NCBI GenBank assembly: GCA_002715785.1
Contig: PBAA01000036.1
Coordinates: forward strand, 1 to 14,172
DNA from: Gammaproteobacteria bacterium
GTDB taxonomy: Bacteria; Pseudomonadota; Gammaproteobacteria; Pseudomonadales; Azotimanducaceae
Reading direction: 5' to 3'
Length of the DNA stretch: 14,172 nt
The notes below the pieces were generated by a model. That model searched no databases, was not told the origin of the DNA, and worked only from the letters and a program-made list of their open reading frames with translations. Position numbers and translations under genes: made by a program. Shown one piece after another: positions 6,053 to 14,172 of this stretch (its first letter is position 1; the number at the start of each line of letters is the position of its first letter).

Positions 6053-9000
6053 GCTGCCGATCCTCGGTGTATTTCCTGAAGGCTACGGACCCGTGTACTG
6101 TTCCCATGACGCATTGCAATACAGAAAGCTTCTCCTCCTGCAAGCGTCGTGGTGTAGCACACTTTATGACGCAGAGCGAGGCGTCTGATGACTGCCGAGT
6201 CAATGATCGCCTGGCGGCCCTCCGTCGTATTAACAATCAATGTTGGTGCTTCATTCTTAATAAGGTCAGTTACGTCCGGTCGACCTTCCGCAACTTTATT
6301 GACAACCCCACTATTTACACCTGATTCCCTTAGAGTTCTCGCAGTTCCTCCTGTTGCAACAATTTCAAATCCCAAGGTAGTCAATTGTTTGGCGACTTCA
6401 GCAACATATGGCCGATCAGACTTCTTAACGCTTATGAAAGCTAACCCGCCCTTAGGCAAAATTTCTCCTGCGGCCAGCGTGGCCTTGGCGAAAGCCTCGC
6501 CGAATGATCCACCAATCCCCATCACTTCTCCCGTAGATTTCATCTCTGGTCCAAGAATCGGGTCGACCCCAGGGAACTTGGTAAATGGGAACACGGATTC
6601 CTTAACAGCGTAGTGATCCGGGATAATCTCTTCTGTAAAACCCTGGGATGCCAAGCTTTCGCCAACCATACAACGCGCCGCAATCTTGGCTAACGAGACT
6701 CCAATCGATTTTGAAACAAAGGGCACCGTACGCGAGGCTCTCGGGTTGACCTCGATGACGTAGATCTTTTCATCCTGAACCGCCATTTGAACATTCATTA
6801 AACCCACGACGCCCAGTTCCAGTGCCAGCGATTTCACCTGATTTCGGATTTCGTTTTGAATATCGGCATCGAGACGATATGGGGGCAGCGAACAAGCCGA
6901 ATCGCCAGAGTGCACGCCCGCTTGTTCGATATGCTGCATGATGGCGCCAATCACGACTCGCTCCCCATCACATACCGCATCTACGTCAACCTCCACCGCT
7001 TGATCCAAGAATCGGTCAAGTAGCACCGGTGCCGCATTGGATACCTCAAACGCAGTCTCCATATACCGTTGTAGATCTTGAGGACCATGTACGATCTCCA
7101 TCGCACGGCCACCTAAAACGTACGACGGTCGAACGACAATCGGATAGCCGATCTCATCTGCGGCTTGCGTCGCCGTACTTGGTTCAATGACGGTACGGTT
7201 CAACGGTTGCCTCAACGCAACTTTTTCGATCAGTGTTTGAAACCGTTCCCGGTCTTCGGCTCGATCTATCGCCTCCGCACTCGTTCCGAGAATTGGAACA
7301 CCCGATGACTCGAGTTGATCAACAAGTTTGAGCGGTGTCTGACCTCCGAACTGGACAATGACACCGTGAGGTTCCTCTAATTCAACAATGGCAAGGACAT
7401 CCTCAAGTGTCACCGGCTCAAAGTAGAGACGGTCCGACGTATCGTAGTCGGTCGAAACGGTCTCGGGATTACAATTCACCATAATCGTTTCATATCCGTC
7501 TTCACGCATTGCCATGGCCGCGTGGACACAGCAGTAGTCAAATTCGATACCCTGGCCAATCCGATTTGGGCCGCCGCCTAAAACGATGATTTTTCGTTCT
7601 TTGGTAGGTTGCGCCTCACATTCTTCTTCGTAGGTCGAATACATGTAAGCGGTCGCAGCCTCGAACTCGGCGGCACATGTATCAACGCGTTTAAAGACCG
7701 GGCGGATACCAAATGACTTACGATATTCTCTAAATTCATCCTCCGAGCATCCTATTATCGACGCTAGACGAGCATCAGAAAAACCATCTCGCTTCAATTG
7801 ACGAACGTCGGCGTCGGTAAGACCTCCAAGATCCCGACCAATGAGCGACTTCTCCGTTTGAACGAGGTCTTCAATATGGGCCAGAAACCACTCGTCGATA
7901 CCCGTAGCTTCCGCAACTTCCTCGATAGCCATACCCTCTCGGAAAGCATCTGCCACAAACCAGATCCGTTCCGCTCCCGCCTGTCTTAATTCAAGCGTAA
8001 GGATCGATGCCCGCTCGTCGTCGTTCGGAGGAAGGATTGGATCCAAACCCATCACCCCCGTCTCGAGACCTCTCAATGCTTTCTGGAAAGATTCCTTGAA
8101 AGTACGCCCAATCGCCATCACTTCACCGACCGATTTCATTTGGGTCGTTAGTCGATTTTCGGCTTGACTGAATTTCTCGAAAGTAAATCGCGGGACTTTG
8201 GTCACTACATAATCGATCGAGGGTTCAAACGACGCGGGTGTTACTCCGGTTATATCGTTTATCAATTCGTCCAGGGTATACCCGACTGCCAACTTAGCCG
8301 CGACCTTGGCGATTGGAAATCCCGTAGCTTTCGAAGCAAGCGCCGACGATCGCGACACGCGCGGATTCATTTCAATAACAACCATCCGTCCTGAACCGGG
8401 GTCTAGCGCGAACTGGACATTGGAACCCCCCGTGTCAACACCGATCTCCCGTAACACAGCGATTGATGCGTTACGCATCAATTGATATTCCTTATCGGTC
8501 AGCGTCTGTGCGGGCGCTACCGTAATTGAATCTCCCGTATGGATTCCCATCGGATCAACATTTTCGATTGAACAAACGATGATGCAGTTGTCGGCTCGAT
8601 CACGTACGACCTCCATCTCAAATTCTTTCCAACCCAACAGTGATTCATCGATCAACAATTCCGTAGTCGGAGAAAGATCTAAACCCCTTGAGCATATTTC
8701 GATAAATTCCTCTCGGTTGTACGCAACGCCACCACCACTTCCACCAAGAGTAAAGGAAGGTCGAATGATGCAGGGGAAACCAAGCCGGCTCTGAACCTGT
8801 AGCGCTTCTTCCAAGCTATGCGCGATCGCAGAGCGGGGAGTGTCTAGACCAATCCGCCGCATGGCGCGATCAAATCGTTCTCTGTCTTCTGCCTTGTCGA
8901 TCGCATCTTGACTAGCACCAATGAGTTCAACATTGTGGGCTTCGAGAACGCCCTCGCGAACGAGGTCGAGTGCACAATTGAGCCCAGTCTGACCGCCCAT

Positions 9001-9267
9001 AGTGGGTAACAATGCTTCCGGTTTTTCCCGAGCAATGATCTCAGCAACGGTTTTCCACTCAACCGGTTCTACGTACGTCGCATCGGCCATCGTCGGATCC
9101 GTCATGATTGTCGCCGGATTGGAATTGACCAATACGACTCGATACCCCTCGCTTCTAAGCGCTTTGCACGCCTGCGCCCCGGAATAATCAAATTCACAAG
9201 CCTGTCCGATGACGATCGGACCCGCGCCAATGATAAGTACAGTTTCTATGTCATCGCGCCTAGGCAT
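6049..9267 (-). CDS. carB: Carbamoyl-phosphate synthase large subunit
   Basis: Makes carbamoyl phosphate from bicarbonate, two ATP and ammonia delivered by CarA; the product feeds arginine and pyrimidine synthesis. The 1072-residue protein (Escherichia 1073) has the two homologous ATP-grasp halves. The first begins IGAGPIVIGQACEFDYSG and carries PTMGGQTGLN, and the second begins GGGPNRIGQGIEFDYCC and carries QFGGQTPLK. The C-terminal allosteric domain (roughly the last 140 residues) keeps ATGGTAR and the NKVAEGRP lysine region that binds UMP or IMP in Escherichia, so pyrimidine feedback is likely. The ATG start overlaps carA by 8 bp. Unlike the reported Pseudomonas aeruginosa operon there is no extra gene between carA and carB. 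Confidence 0.99.
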   Translation of the reverse strand: MPRRDDIETVLIIGAGPIVIGQACEFDYSGAQACKALRSEGYRVVLVNSNPATIMTDPTMADATYVEPVEWKTVAEIIAREKPEALLPTMGGQTGLNCALDLVREGVLEAHNVELIGASQDAIDKAEDRERFDRAMRRIGLDTPRSAIAHSLEEALQVQSRLGFPCIIRPSFTLGGSGGGVAYNREEFIEICSRGLDLSPTTELLIDESLLGWKEFEMEVVRDRADNCIIVCSIENVDPMGIHTGDSITVAPAQTLTDKEYQLMRNASIAVLREIGVDTGGSNVQFALDPGSGRMVVIEMNPRVSRSSALASKATGFPIAKVAAKLAVGYTLDELINDITGVTPASFEPSIDYVVTKVPRFTFEKFSQAENRLTTQMKSVGEVMAIGRTFKESFQKALRGLETGVMGLDPILPPNDDERASILTLELRQAGAERIWFVADAFREGMAIEEVAEATGIDEWFLAHIEDLVQTEKSLIGRDLGGLTDADVRQLKRDGFSDARLASIIGCSEDEFREYRKSFGIRPVFKRVDTCAAEFEAATAYMYSTYEEECEAQPTKERKIIVLGGGPNRIGQGIEFDYCCVHAAMAMREDGYETIMVNCNPETVSTDYDTSDRLYFEPVTLEDVLAIVELEEPHGVIVQFGGQTPLKLVDQLESSGVPILGTSAEAIDRAEDRERFQTLIEKVALRQPLNRTVIEPSTATQAADEIGYPIVVRPSYVLGGRAMEIVHGPQDLQRYMETAFEVSNAAPVLLDRFLDQAVEVDVDAVCDGERVVIGAIMQHIEQAGVHSGDSACSLPPYRLDADIQNEIRNQVKSLALELGVVGLMNVQMAVQDEKIYVIEVNPRASRTVPFVSKSIGVSLAKIAARCMVGESLASQGFTEEIIPDHYAVKESVFPFTKFPGVDPILGPEMKSTGEVMGIGGSFGEAFAKATLAAGEILPKGGLAFISVKKSDRPYVAEVAKQLTTLGFEIVATGGTARTLRESGVNSGVVNKVAEGRPDVTDLIKNEAPTLIVNTTEGRQAIIDSAVIRRLALRHKVCYTTTLAGGEAFCIAMRHGNSTRVRSLQEIHRGSAA

Positions 9268-10402
9268 GCGGACTTTCGTTCCTATAATCCGACATCATTT
9301 GGACAAATCGGTCGAAAAGATAAGCGCAGTCCTGCGGCCCTGGGCTAGCTTCCGGGTGGCCTTGAAAACCGAATGCCGGTTTGTCCGTTCTAGCCAATCC
9401 TTGTAGAGAGCCGTCGAAGAGCGAGACATGTGTGATCTTCAGATTTTGTGGCAATGAGTCTCCGTCTACCGCAAAACCGTGGTTCTGGCTGGTGATGATG
9501 ACTCGACCTGTCGACAAATCCTGAACCGGGTGATTCGCCCCGTGATGACCGTGTGTCATCTTGACGGTCTTTGCATCGCTCGCCAAAGCCAGTAACTGAC
9601 AGCCGAGGCAAATCCCAAACAACGGAAGTTCTGTTTCCAAGAATTCTCGTATCGACGCGATCGCGTACTCGCAAGGATCTGGATCGCCCGGTCCGTTGGA
9701 TAGAAACACTCCATCCGGACGCATTGCCATCACAGCTTCGGCAGGCGTCTTTGCCGGCACCAGAGTGACGTCGCAACCTCGATCGACCAAAAGGCGCAAA
9801 ATCGCTCGTTTGACGCCGAAGTCATAGGCGACGACTTTATGGCTAGCCGAGTTTGATTGAGCGTATCCCTCGCCCAAACACCAACTACCACCCTTCCAAT
9901 TCACAACGTCCTGGCGACTCACCACTTTCGCTAAATCCATGCCAGCCAATCCGGGAAACGCATTCGTCTGAGCGAGGGCCTCTTGTTCAGACAATTCTTC
10001 GTCAGCGACTAAACAACCCCGCATAGAGCCTTTCTGCCTAAGAATTCGAGTGAGCCTTCGCGTATCAATCCCGTCGATAGCCACGACTTCTTTGTCTTGT
10101 AGAAAATCCGCAAGCGAGTGACTGGCTCTCCAACTACTCAAATGGACCGGAAGATCGCGTATCACCAAGCCGTCTGCCCATACCCGATCGGACTCCATGT
10201 CCTCATCGTTCGTTCCGGTGTTACCGATATGGGGATACGTGAGGGTAATGATTTGCCGCGCATACGACGGATCGGTAAGAATTTCTTGGTACCCGGTCAT
10301 CGCCGTATTGAAGACGACTTCTCCAGTCGCCATACCAGGGATACCAATCGAGCGCCCGCGAAAAACGCTACCGTCTTCAAGTACCAGTATGGCGGGCTTC
10401 AC
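9260..10402 (-). CDS. carA: Carbamoyl-phosphate synthase small (glutaminase) subunit
   Basis: Hydrolyses glutamine and channels ammonia to CarB. The GTG start at 10402 gives VKPAILVLEDGSVFRG, matching CarA N-termini, with AGGAAG just upstream. The open frame runs to 10447 but its extra residues are not conserved and pass through a terminator-like hairpin. The product is 380 residues (Escherichia 382). An N-terminal CarA domain with NTAMTGYQEILTDPSY is followed by a class I glutamine amidotransferase domain. Its nucleophile Cys265 lies in GICLGCQ, with His349 and Glu351 in GFQGHPEAS. It forms an overlapping unit with carB and greA. The hairpin before it suggests that expression is separated from, or conditionally linked to, the dnaK-dnaJ-dapB transcript. 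Confidence 0.98.
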   Translation of the reverse strand: MKPAILVLEDGSVFRGRSIGIPGMATGEVVFNTAMTGYQEILTDPSYARQIITLTYPHIGNTGTNDEDMESDRVWADGLVIRDLPVHLSSWRASHSLADFLQDKEVVAIDGIDTRRLTRILRQKGSMRGCLVADEELSEQEALAQTNAFPGLAGMDLAKVVSRQDVVNWKGGSWCLGEGYAQSNSASHKVVAYDFGVKRAILRLLVDRGCDVTLVPAKTPAEAVMAMRPDGVFLSNGPGDPDPCEYAIASIREFLETELPLFGICLGCQLLALASDAKTVKMTHGHHGANHPVQDLSTGRVIITSQNHGFAVDGDSLPQNLKITHVSLFDGSLQGLARTDKPAFGFQGHPEASPGPQDCAYLFDRFVQMMSDYRNESPHA

Positions 10403-10410
10403 TTGCTTCC

Positions 10411-10440
10411 TATAAAAAGGCGGGAAAGACCTCCGCCTTC
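10411..10440 (-). terminator. Terminator-like hairpin in the carA leader
   Basis: On the minus strand a 7-bp stem AAGGCGG/CCGCCTT (10439-10433 and 10423-10417) with a 9-base loop is followed by a run of five T (10418-10414, partly in the stem). The T-run ends about two bases before the carA ribosome binding site and 11 bases before GTG. It could end the dnaK-dnaJ-dapB transcript, but its position means any carA transcript starting upstream must cross it. Attenuation, or a carA transcript that begins at the coding region itself, are the two ways to reconcile this. Confidence 0.6.
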
Positions 10441-10450
10441 CTGCCACAAC

Positions 10451-10484
10451 CTCGTTTCGCCCGACCCGAAATCGAGCGGCGGAA
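10451..10484 (-). promoter_or_regulatory. Second leader hairpin and possible anti-terminator segment
   Basis: Just upstream of the terminator-like hairpin the minus strand can fold CTCG-TTTCG with CGAAA-CGAG (10476-10451; nine pairs, one bulged A, 7-base loop). Immediately before it TTCCGCC (10484-10478) can pair with GGCGGAG, the 5' arm of the terminator hairpin, so the two pairings exclude each other. A -10-like TAGAAT lies at 10489-10484 without a good -35; a transcript starting from it would lack the TTCCGCC segment. No structure was computed; this is by eye. Confidence 0.35.
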
Positions 10485-10540
10485 TTCTAGCGTCAAAATG
10501 GAACAATTGCGCGGCTCATATGGCTGCCAACGCAAAAAAT

Positions 10541-11350
10541 TCAAAGTCCGAGGACGTTCTCCATGCCGTAAAGACCCTTTTCTTTCAGCGCGATCTTTTC
10601 AGCGATAAATCGAACAGCCCGAATAGCACCCGCCGCAAAGTTCGACCGGCTTTGTGCTTTATGCGTAATTTCGATTCGCTCTCCCGTTCCCGCAAACGTC
10701 ACCGTATGCTCTCCGACAACGTCTCCACCGCGGGCCGAATGAAATCCGATAGTTGGTTGCGTCCGCTCACCGGTGTCGCCAACCCGTCCATAAATTGCAT
10801 CTTCTTCAAGATCACGACTCCGAGCATTTGCAACAATTTCGCCCATACGAACGGCGGTTCCCGACGGTGCATCAATCTTATGGCGATGATGCATTTCGTA
10901 TATTTCAATATCGACAGTACCACCTAGTATCTTGGCCGCGGTTTCGATCAGACGGAACGCTACGTTGACCCCAACACTCATATTGGGAGCCATTACAATG
11001 GGTACCGTTTCAGCCGCAACGTCAATGGCGCGCAGTCCGGCAGCATTAAACCCAGTTGTCCCAATGACCATGCCGCAACCCTCTACAGCACCCGTCTCAA
11101 GAAGCCCTAGCGTTGCTGCCGGGACACTAAAATCGATAAGCACATCAAAAGTCGCTGCCTCTATATTCGTTGCCACTGGAACACCGATTTCGCCAATCCC
11201 GGCAACTAACCCCGCGTCCTGCCCCAAAAGTACCGAATCCGGACGTTCAAGTGCTAACACTAGCGATAGATCTGTTTCGCCGTCGATGGCATGGATCAAC
11301 ATCCGACCCATACGCCCGGCCGCACCATTGATTGCGACATTGATTGGCAC
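10541..11350 (-). CDS. dapB: 4-hydroxy-tetrahydrodipicolinate reductase
   Basis: NAD(P)H-dependent step of the diaminopimelate pathway, supplying lysine and peptidoglycan precursors. The 269-residue product (Escherichia 273) has an N-terminal nucleotide-binding NGAAGRMGR and VIGTTGF. The substrate domain carries EMHHRHKIDAPSGTA, with catalytic His154 and Lys158. The GTG start at 11350 is two bases after the dnaJ stop; no ATG is available before the nucleotide-binding loop, and no strong ribosome binding site is seen, so coupling to dnaJ is likely. dnaK-dnaJ-dapB-carA order is known in Pseudomonas. The 138 bp after it holds the carA leader. Confidence 0.98.
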   Translation of the reverse strand: MPINVAINGAAGRMGRMLIHAIDGETDLSLVLALERPDSVLLGQDAGLVAGIGEIGVPVATNIEAATFDVLIDFSVPAATLGLLETGAVEGCGMVIGTTGFNAAGLRAIDVAAETVPIVMAPNMSVGVNVAFRLIETAAKILGGTVDIEIYEMHHRHKIDAPSGTAVRMGEIVANARSRDLEEDAIYGRVGDTGERTQPTIGFHSARGGDVVGEHTVTFAGTGERIEITHKAQSRSNFAAGAIRAVRFIAEKIALKEKGLYGMENVLGL

Positions 11351-11352
11351 GA

Positions 11353-12489
11353 TCAGGTACCCGTCAACCGGTCGATAAAATCACGCACCGCCCGAAACCA
11401 GGACGTCTCCTTCGGCGAATGTTCTCCCCCATCGCTGGCAAGGCTTTGGTTGAGCTCTTTCAATAACGTCGCCTGTTGTTCGGATAAGCGCACGGGTGTT
11501 TCAACGACCACTCGACAAAGCAGATCTCCCGTCGAGCCGCCACGGACGGGACGCACGCCCTTCCCTCGCAATCTAAACAGTTTGCCGGTCTGCGTTTCCG
11601 CGGGCACCCGAAGCTTCACTTTGCCATCCAGCGTCGGAACCTCCAGCTCGCCACCTAACGCCGCTTGGGTAAATGAGATAGGGACTTGGCAGTGCAAATG
11701 ACTCCCCTCTCGTTCGAATATGGCGTGATCCCTAACATTTATCTGGACGTATAAATCCCCGGTGGGTCCAGCGTTTGGACCTGCCTCGCCTTCGCCGGAG
11801 AGGCGAATTCGATCATCATTGTCGACGCCAGGAGGCACTTCAACGCGGAGAGTCTTCTGTTGTTCGACGCGACCACCACCACCACAAAACCGGCAAGGAT
11901 CGGCAATCACTTTGCCCACACCGCCGCACCTTGGACACGTCTGCTGAACCGCGAAAAAACCCCGCGCAATTCTCACTTGACCCGCCCCCGAACATTCGGG
12001 ACAAGTACTCGGCGTCGAACCCGGCGCTGCACCGGAGCCCCCACAGTCTCCACAAGCGGACATCACCGGCACTCGGATTTCCACGGAATCGCCAGCCACT
12101 GCCTGTTCTAGATCAAGGTCTAGGAGATAGCGTAAGTCAGCTCCCCTCTGCGCGGCCGTTCTGCCGCGCCGCCCTTGGGCCCCACCAAAAATATCGCCGA
12201 AAACATCTCCAAATATATCGCCAAAATTCCCTTCAAACCCACCACCCATACCTCCGTTACGTCCTTCGACGCCGGCGTGACCAAACTGGTCATAGGCTTG
12301 ACGGTTTTCGGAGTCAGAAAGGACCTGGTACGCTTCCGATGCCTCCTTGAAGCGGACATCAGCATCCTTGGCGTCTGGATTTCGATCGGGATGATATTTC
12401 ATTGCCAGACGGCGATACGCTTTCTTGATGTCACCATCGCCCGCGCCTCGGTCTACCCCAAGCACTTCGTAGTAATCGCGTTTAGCCAT
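11353..12489 (-). CDS. dnaJ: Chaperone protein DnaJ (Hsp40)
   Basis: Co-chaperone that delivers unfolded clients to DnaK and stimulates its ATPase. The 378-residue product has the J domain with HPD at 33-35, then a Gly/Phe-rich segment (about 69-105) that includes a local repeat FGDIFGDVFGDIFG. Four zinc-binding CxxCxGxG repeats follow: CGDCGGSG (146), CPECSGAG (163), CPRCGGVG (185) and CRFCGGGG (199). Two C-terminal client-binding domains complete it. The ATG start has AGGGGA upstream. It is separated from dnaK by 63 bp and followed directly by dapB. Confidence 0.99.
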   Translation of the reverse strand: MAKRDYYEVLGVDRGAGDGDIKKAYRRLAMKYHPDRNPDAKDADVRFKEASEAYQVLSDSENRQAYDQFGHAGVEGRNGGMGGGFEGNFGDIFGDVFGDIFGGAQGRRGRTAAQRGADLRYLLDLDLEQAVAGDSVEIRVPVMSACGDCGGSGAAPGSTPSTCPECSGAGQVRIARGFFAVQQTCPRCGGVGKVIADPCRFCGGGGRVEQQKTLRVEVPPGVDNDDRIRLSGEGEAGPNAGPTGDLYVQINVRDHAIFEREGSHLHCQVPISFTQAALGGELEVPTLDGKVKLRVPAETQTGKLFRLRGKGVRPVRGGSTGDLLCRVVVETPVRLSEQQATLLKELNQSLASDGGEHSPKETSWFRAVRDFIDRLTGT

Positions 12490-12512
12490 GATTCCCCTGA
12501 CCGCACCCAGCC

Positions 12513-12527
12513 GAGACCAGCGGTCCC
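12513..12527 (-). other. Small hairpin in the dnaK-dnaJ gap
   Basis: The minus strand reads GGGACC-GCT-GGTCTC, six pairs including one G-T wobble around a three-base loop. There is no T-run, so it is not an intrinsic terminator. It could act as an mRNA stability or processing element between two genes needed in different amounts, or be chance. Confidence 0.3.
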
Positions 12528-12552
12528 CGATAGCTGAAGACTACCCTTTCAA

Positions 12553-14172
12553 TTACTTTTCGTCGTCCTTAACTTCTTCGTACTCGGCATCGACAACATC
12601 CTCTGTTTCTGGTGAGGCTGCACCATCGTCAGCGCCTTCCGTTGCCGCTGCCGCGGTTTCATTCGCATACATCTTCTGCGCTAAACCGCTTGTTGCTTCG
12701 GACAAAACTTGTATCGCTGTTTCGATCTGCTCTTTGTCATCGGTCTTACTCGCTTCGTCTAATGATGTCGCCGCAGATTCAATTGCCTCTTTCTCTTCGT
12801 CCGTTGCTTGATCAGCCGCATCGGTCACCATCTTGCGCGCCGCGTGTGCTAGTCCGTTAGCTTGATTTCGCAAATTGACCAATTCCTCGAATTTCGCATC
12901 CTCTTCCGAGTGCGCCTCAGCGTCTCGGACCATGTCATCGATCTCCTCATCGGAGAGGCCGCCCGACGCCTTGATGACAATCGATTGTTCTTTGCTTGTT
13001 GCCATATCTTTGGCCGATACGTTCAGTATGCCGTTTGCATCGATATCGAAGCTGACTTCAATTTGCGGTATACCGCGAGGGGCTGGCGGAATATCTGAAA
13101 GGTCGAATCTACCTAGGGACTTATTCTGGGCAACCTGTTTCCTTTCACCTTGTAAAACGTGAATCGTGACCGCGGTTTGGTTGTCATCTGCGGTCGAAAA
13201 GATCTGTTGCTTCTTCGCGGGAATAGTGGTGTTTTTGTCGATAAGCGTACTCATGACGCTCCCTAGCGTTTCGATTCCCAACGATAATGGCGTTACATCG
13301 AGTAACAGTACGTCTTTAACGTCGCCGGAAAGCACAGCTCCTTGGATCGCCGCACCCATGGCAACCGCTTCATCCGGATTCACGTCCTTTCTCGGTTCTT
13401 TCCCGAAATAACCACTAACTTTTTCTTGGACGAGAGGCATACGGGTCTGCCCGCCAACCAAGATCACGTCATCAATATCCCCAACGTTCAAACCCGCATC
13501 GTCTATCGCCGTGCGGCATGGTCCAATGGTTTTTTCGACTAGATTCTCGACCAAGGCCTCCAATTTGGCCCTTGTGACCTTAACCACGAGGTGTTTCGGA
13601 CCGGTGTTGTCCGCCGTGATGTACGGCAGGTTGACCTCTGTTTCTTGACTGGTCGAAAGTTCGATCTTGGCTTTCTCTGCTGCTTCTTTCAGTCGTTGCA
13701 ACGCTAACGGATCACTATGCAGGTCTACTCCATTTTGTTCTTTAAATTCATCGGCCAAGTAGTCGATCAACGTCAAGTCAAAATCTTCGCCCCCCAGGAA
13801 GGTATCGCCGTTCGTTGAGAGCACTTCAAATTGATGTTCGCCGTCAATTTCGGCAATCTCTATCACCGAAACATCGAACGTGCCGCCGCCAAGGTCGTAT
13901 ACCGCGATCTTCGAATCCCCGCGCTGTTTATCCATCCCATATGCGAGTGCAGCGGCAGTTGGTTCATTGATGATCCGGCGAACTTCAAGCCCGGCTATCT
14001 TGCCAGCGTCCTTGGTGGCCTGCCGTTGTGCATCATTGAAGTATGCTGGCACAGTGATCACCGCTTCCGTGACCGTATCACCCAAAAATTCTTCAGCTGT
14101 CTTTTTCATTTTCTTGAGAACTTCTGCAGACACCTGTGGCGGTGCAACTTGTTCGTCTTTCGCTTGCACCCA
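12553..14172 (-). CDS. dnaK: Chaperone protein DnaK (Hsp70), 5' end off the window
   Basis: ATP-dependent chaperone that folds and protects proteins with DnaJ and GrpE. The visible 539 codons begin in the nucleotide-binding domain at a Trp codon (WVQAKDEQVAPPQVSAEVL); the first 100 or so residues lie beyond the right edge, so the GTG at 14169 is internal, not a start. Seen in order are INEPTAAALAYG, DLGGGTFDVSVIEI and GGQTRMP. The substrate-binding domain (FSTADDNQTAVTIHVLQGER), the helical lid and the conserved C-terminal acidic tail DVVDAEYEEVK follow. Nothing unusual was seen. Its promoter, expected to be heat-shock controlled, is outside the window. Confidence 0.99.
   Translation of the reverse strand, partial: WVQAKDEQVAPPQVSAEVLKKMKKTAEEFLGDTVTEAVITVPAYFNDAQRQATKDAGKIAGLEVRRIINEPTAAALAYGMDKQRGDSKIAVYDLGGGTFDVSVIEIAEIDGEHQFEVLSTNGDTFLGGEDFDLTLIDYLADEFKEQNGVDLHSDPLALQRLKEAAEKAKIELSTSQETEVNLPYITADNTGPKHLVVKVTRAKLEALVENLVEKTIGPCRTAIDDAGLNVGDIDDVILVGGQTRMPLVQEKVSGYFGKEPRKDVNPDEAVAMGAAIQGAVLSGDVKDVLLLDVTPLSLGIETLGSVMSTLIDKNTTIPAKKQQIFSTADDNQTAVTIHVLQGERKQVAQNKSLGRFDLSDIPPAPRGIPQIEVSFDIDANGILNVSAKDMATSKEQSIVIKASGGLSDEEIDDMVRDAEAHSEEDAKFEELVNLRNQANGLAHAARKMVTDAADQATDEEKEAIESAATSLDEASKTDDKEQIETAIQVLSEATSGLAQKMYANETAAAATEGADDGAASPETEDVVDAEYEEVKDDEK

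Noticed and set aside
10493..10519. An 8-codon reading frame (MSRAIVPF) in the carA leader as an attenuator leader peptide
   Set aside because: It has no ribosome binding site and only one arginine codon, with no run of regulatory codons.
10118..10927. A 269-codon plus-strand open frame across the carA start, the leader and dapB
   Set aside because: It is antisense to two certain genes, matches no family I know, and its codons mirror the opposite strand; it has no operon context.
11775..12350. A 191-codon plus-strand open frame opposite dnaJ
   Set aside because: It lies wholly antisense to the Gly- and Cys-rich part of dnaJ, where stops are rare on the other strand; the His/Arg-rich product is typical of a shadow.

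Overview
The window reads as a chromosomal segment of a gammaproteobacterium, roughly half G+C by eye. From the right edge leftwards, almost everything lies on the minus strand in the order dnaK (5' part off the window), dnaJ, dapB, carA, carB, greA, [yhbY on the plus strand], ftsH, glmM, tpiA, secG, tRNA-Leu(GAG). This is the order known from Pseudomonas and, in two blocks, from Escherichia. No genus can be named from the sequence alone; an uncultured environmental lineage is plausible but is inference.

Region by region: 10541-14172 holds the Hsp70 chaperone pair (dnaK, dnaJ) followed two bases later by dapB (lysine/peptidoglycan precursor synthesis). 5579-10402 holds carA-carB-greA, overlapping by 8 and 4 bp: both subunits of carbamoyl-phosphate synthase and the transcript-cleavage factor GreA. 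carA is preceded by a 138-bp gap that holds a terminator-like hairpin ending beside its ribosome binding site. yhbY (5264-5560) is the only plus-strand housekeeping gene. 357-5062 holds ftsH, then glmM, tpiA, secG and a tRNA gene. The genes are linked by tight spacing rather than by one pathway: protein quality control, membrane proteolysis and secretion, cell-wall precursors, carbamoyl phosphate, and ribosome/transcription factors.

Three things stand out in an otherwise ordinary region. First, rlmE and folP, which normally flank ftsH in this order, are both absent. Second, seven of the ten visible start codons are GTG or TTG. Third, the first 347 bases are unlike the rest: an A-rich plus-strand gene end made of 30-bp repeats encoding an acidic ten-residue motif, stopping 9 bases before the 3' end of the tRNA gene. 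That tRNA has an acceptor stem whose two arms do not match (two mismatches in seven pairs) and no encoded CCA. The simplest reading is that the tRNA is a mosaic of two different tRNA-Leu(GAG) genes, so the repeat gene probably comes from another genome, joined by chimeric assembly or less likely by recombination. No CRISPR array, insertion sequence, phage gene or defence system was seen.
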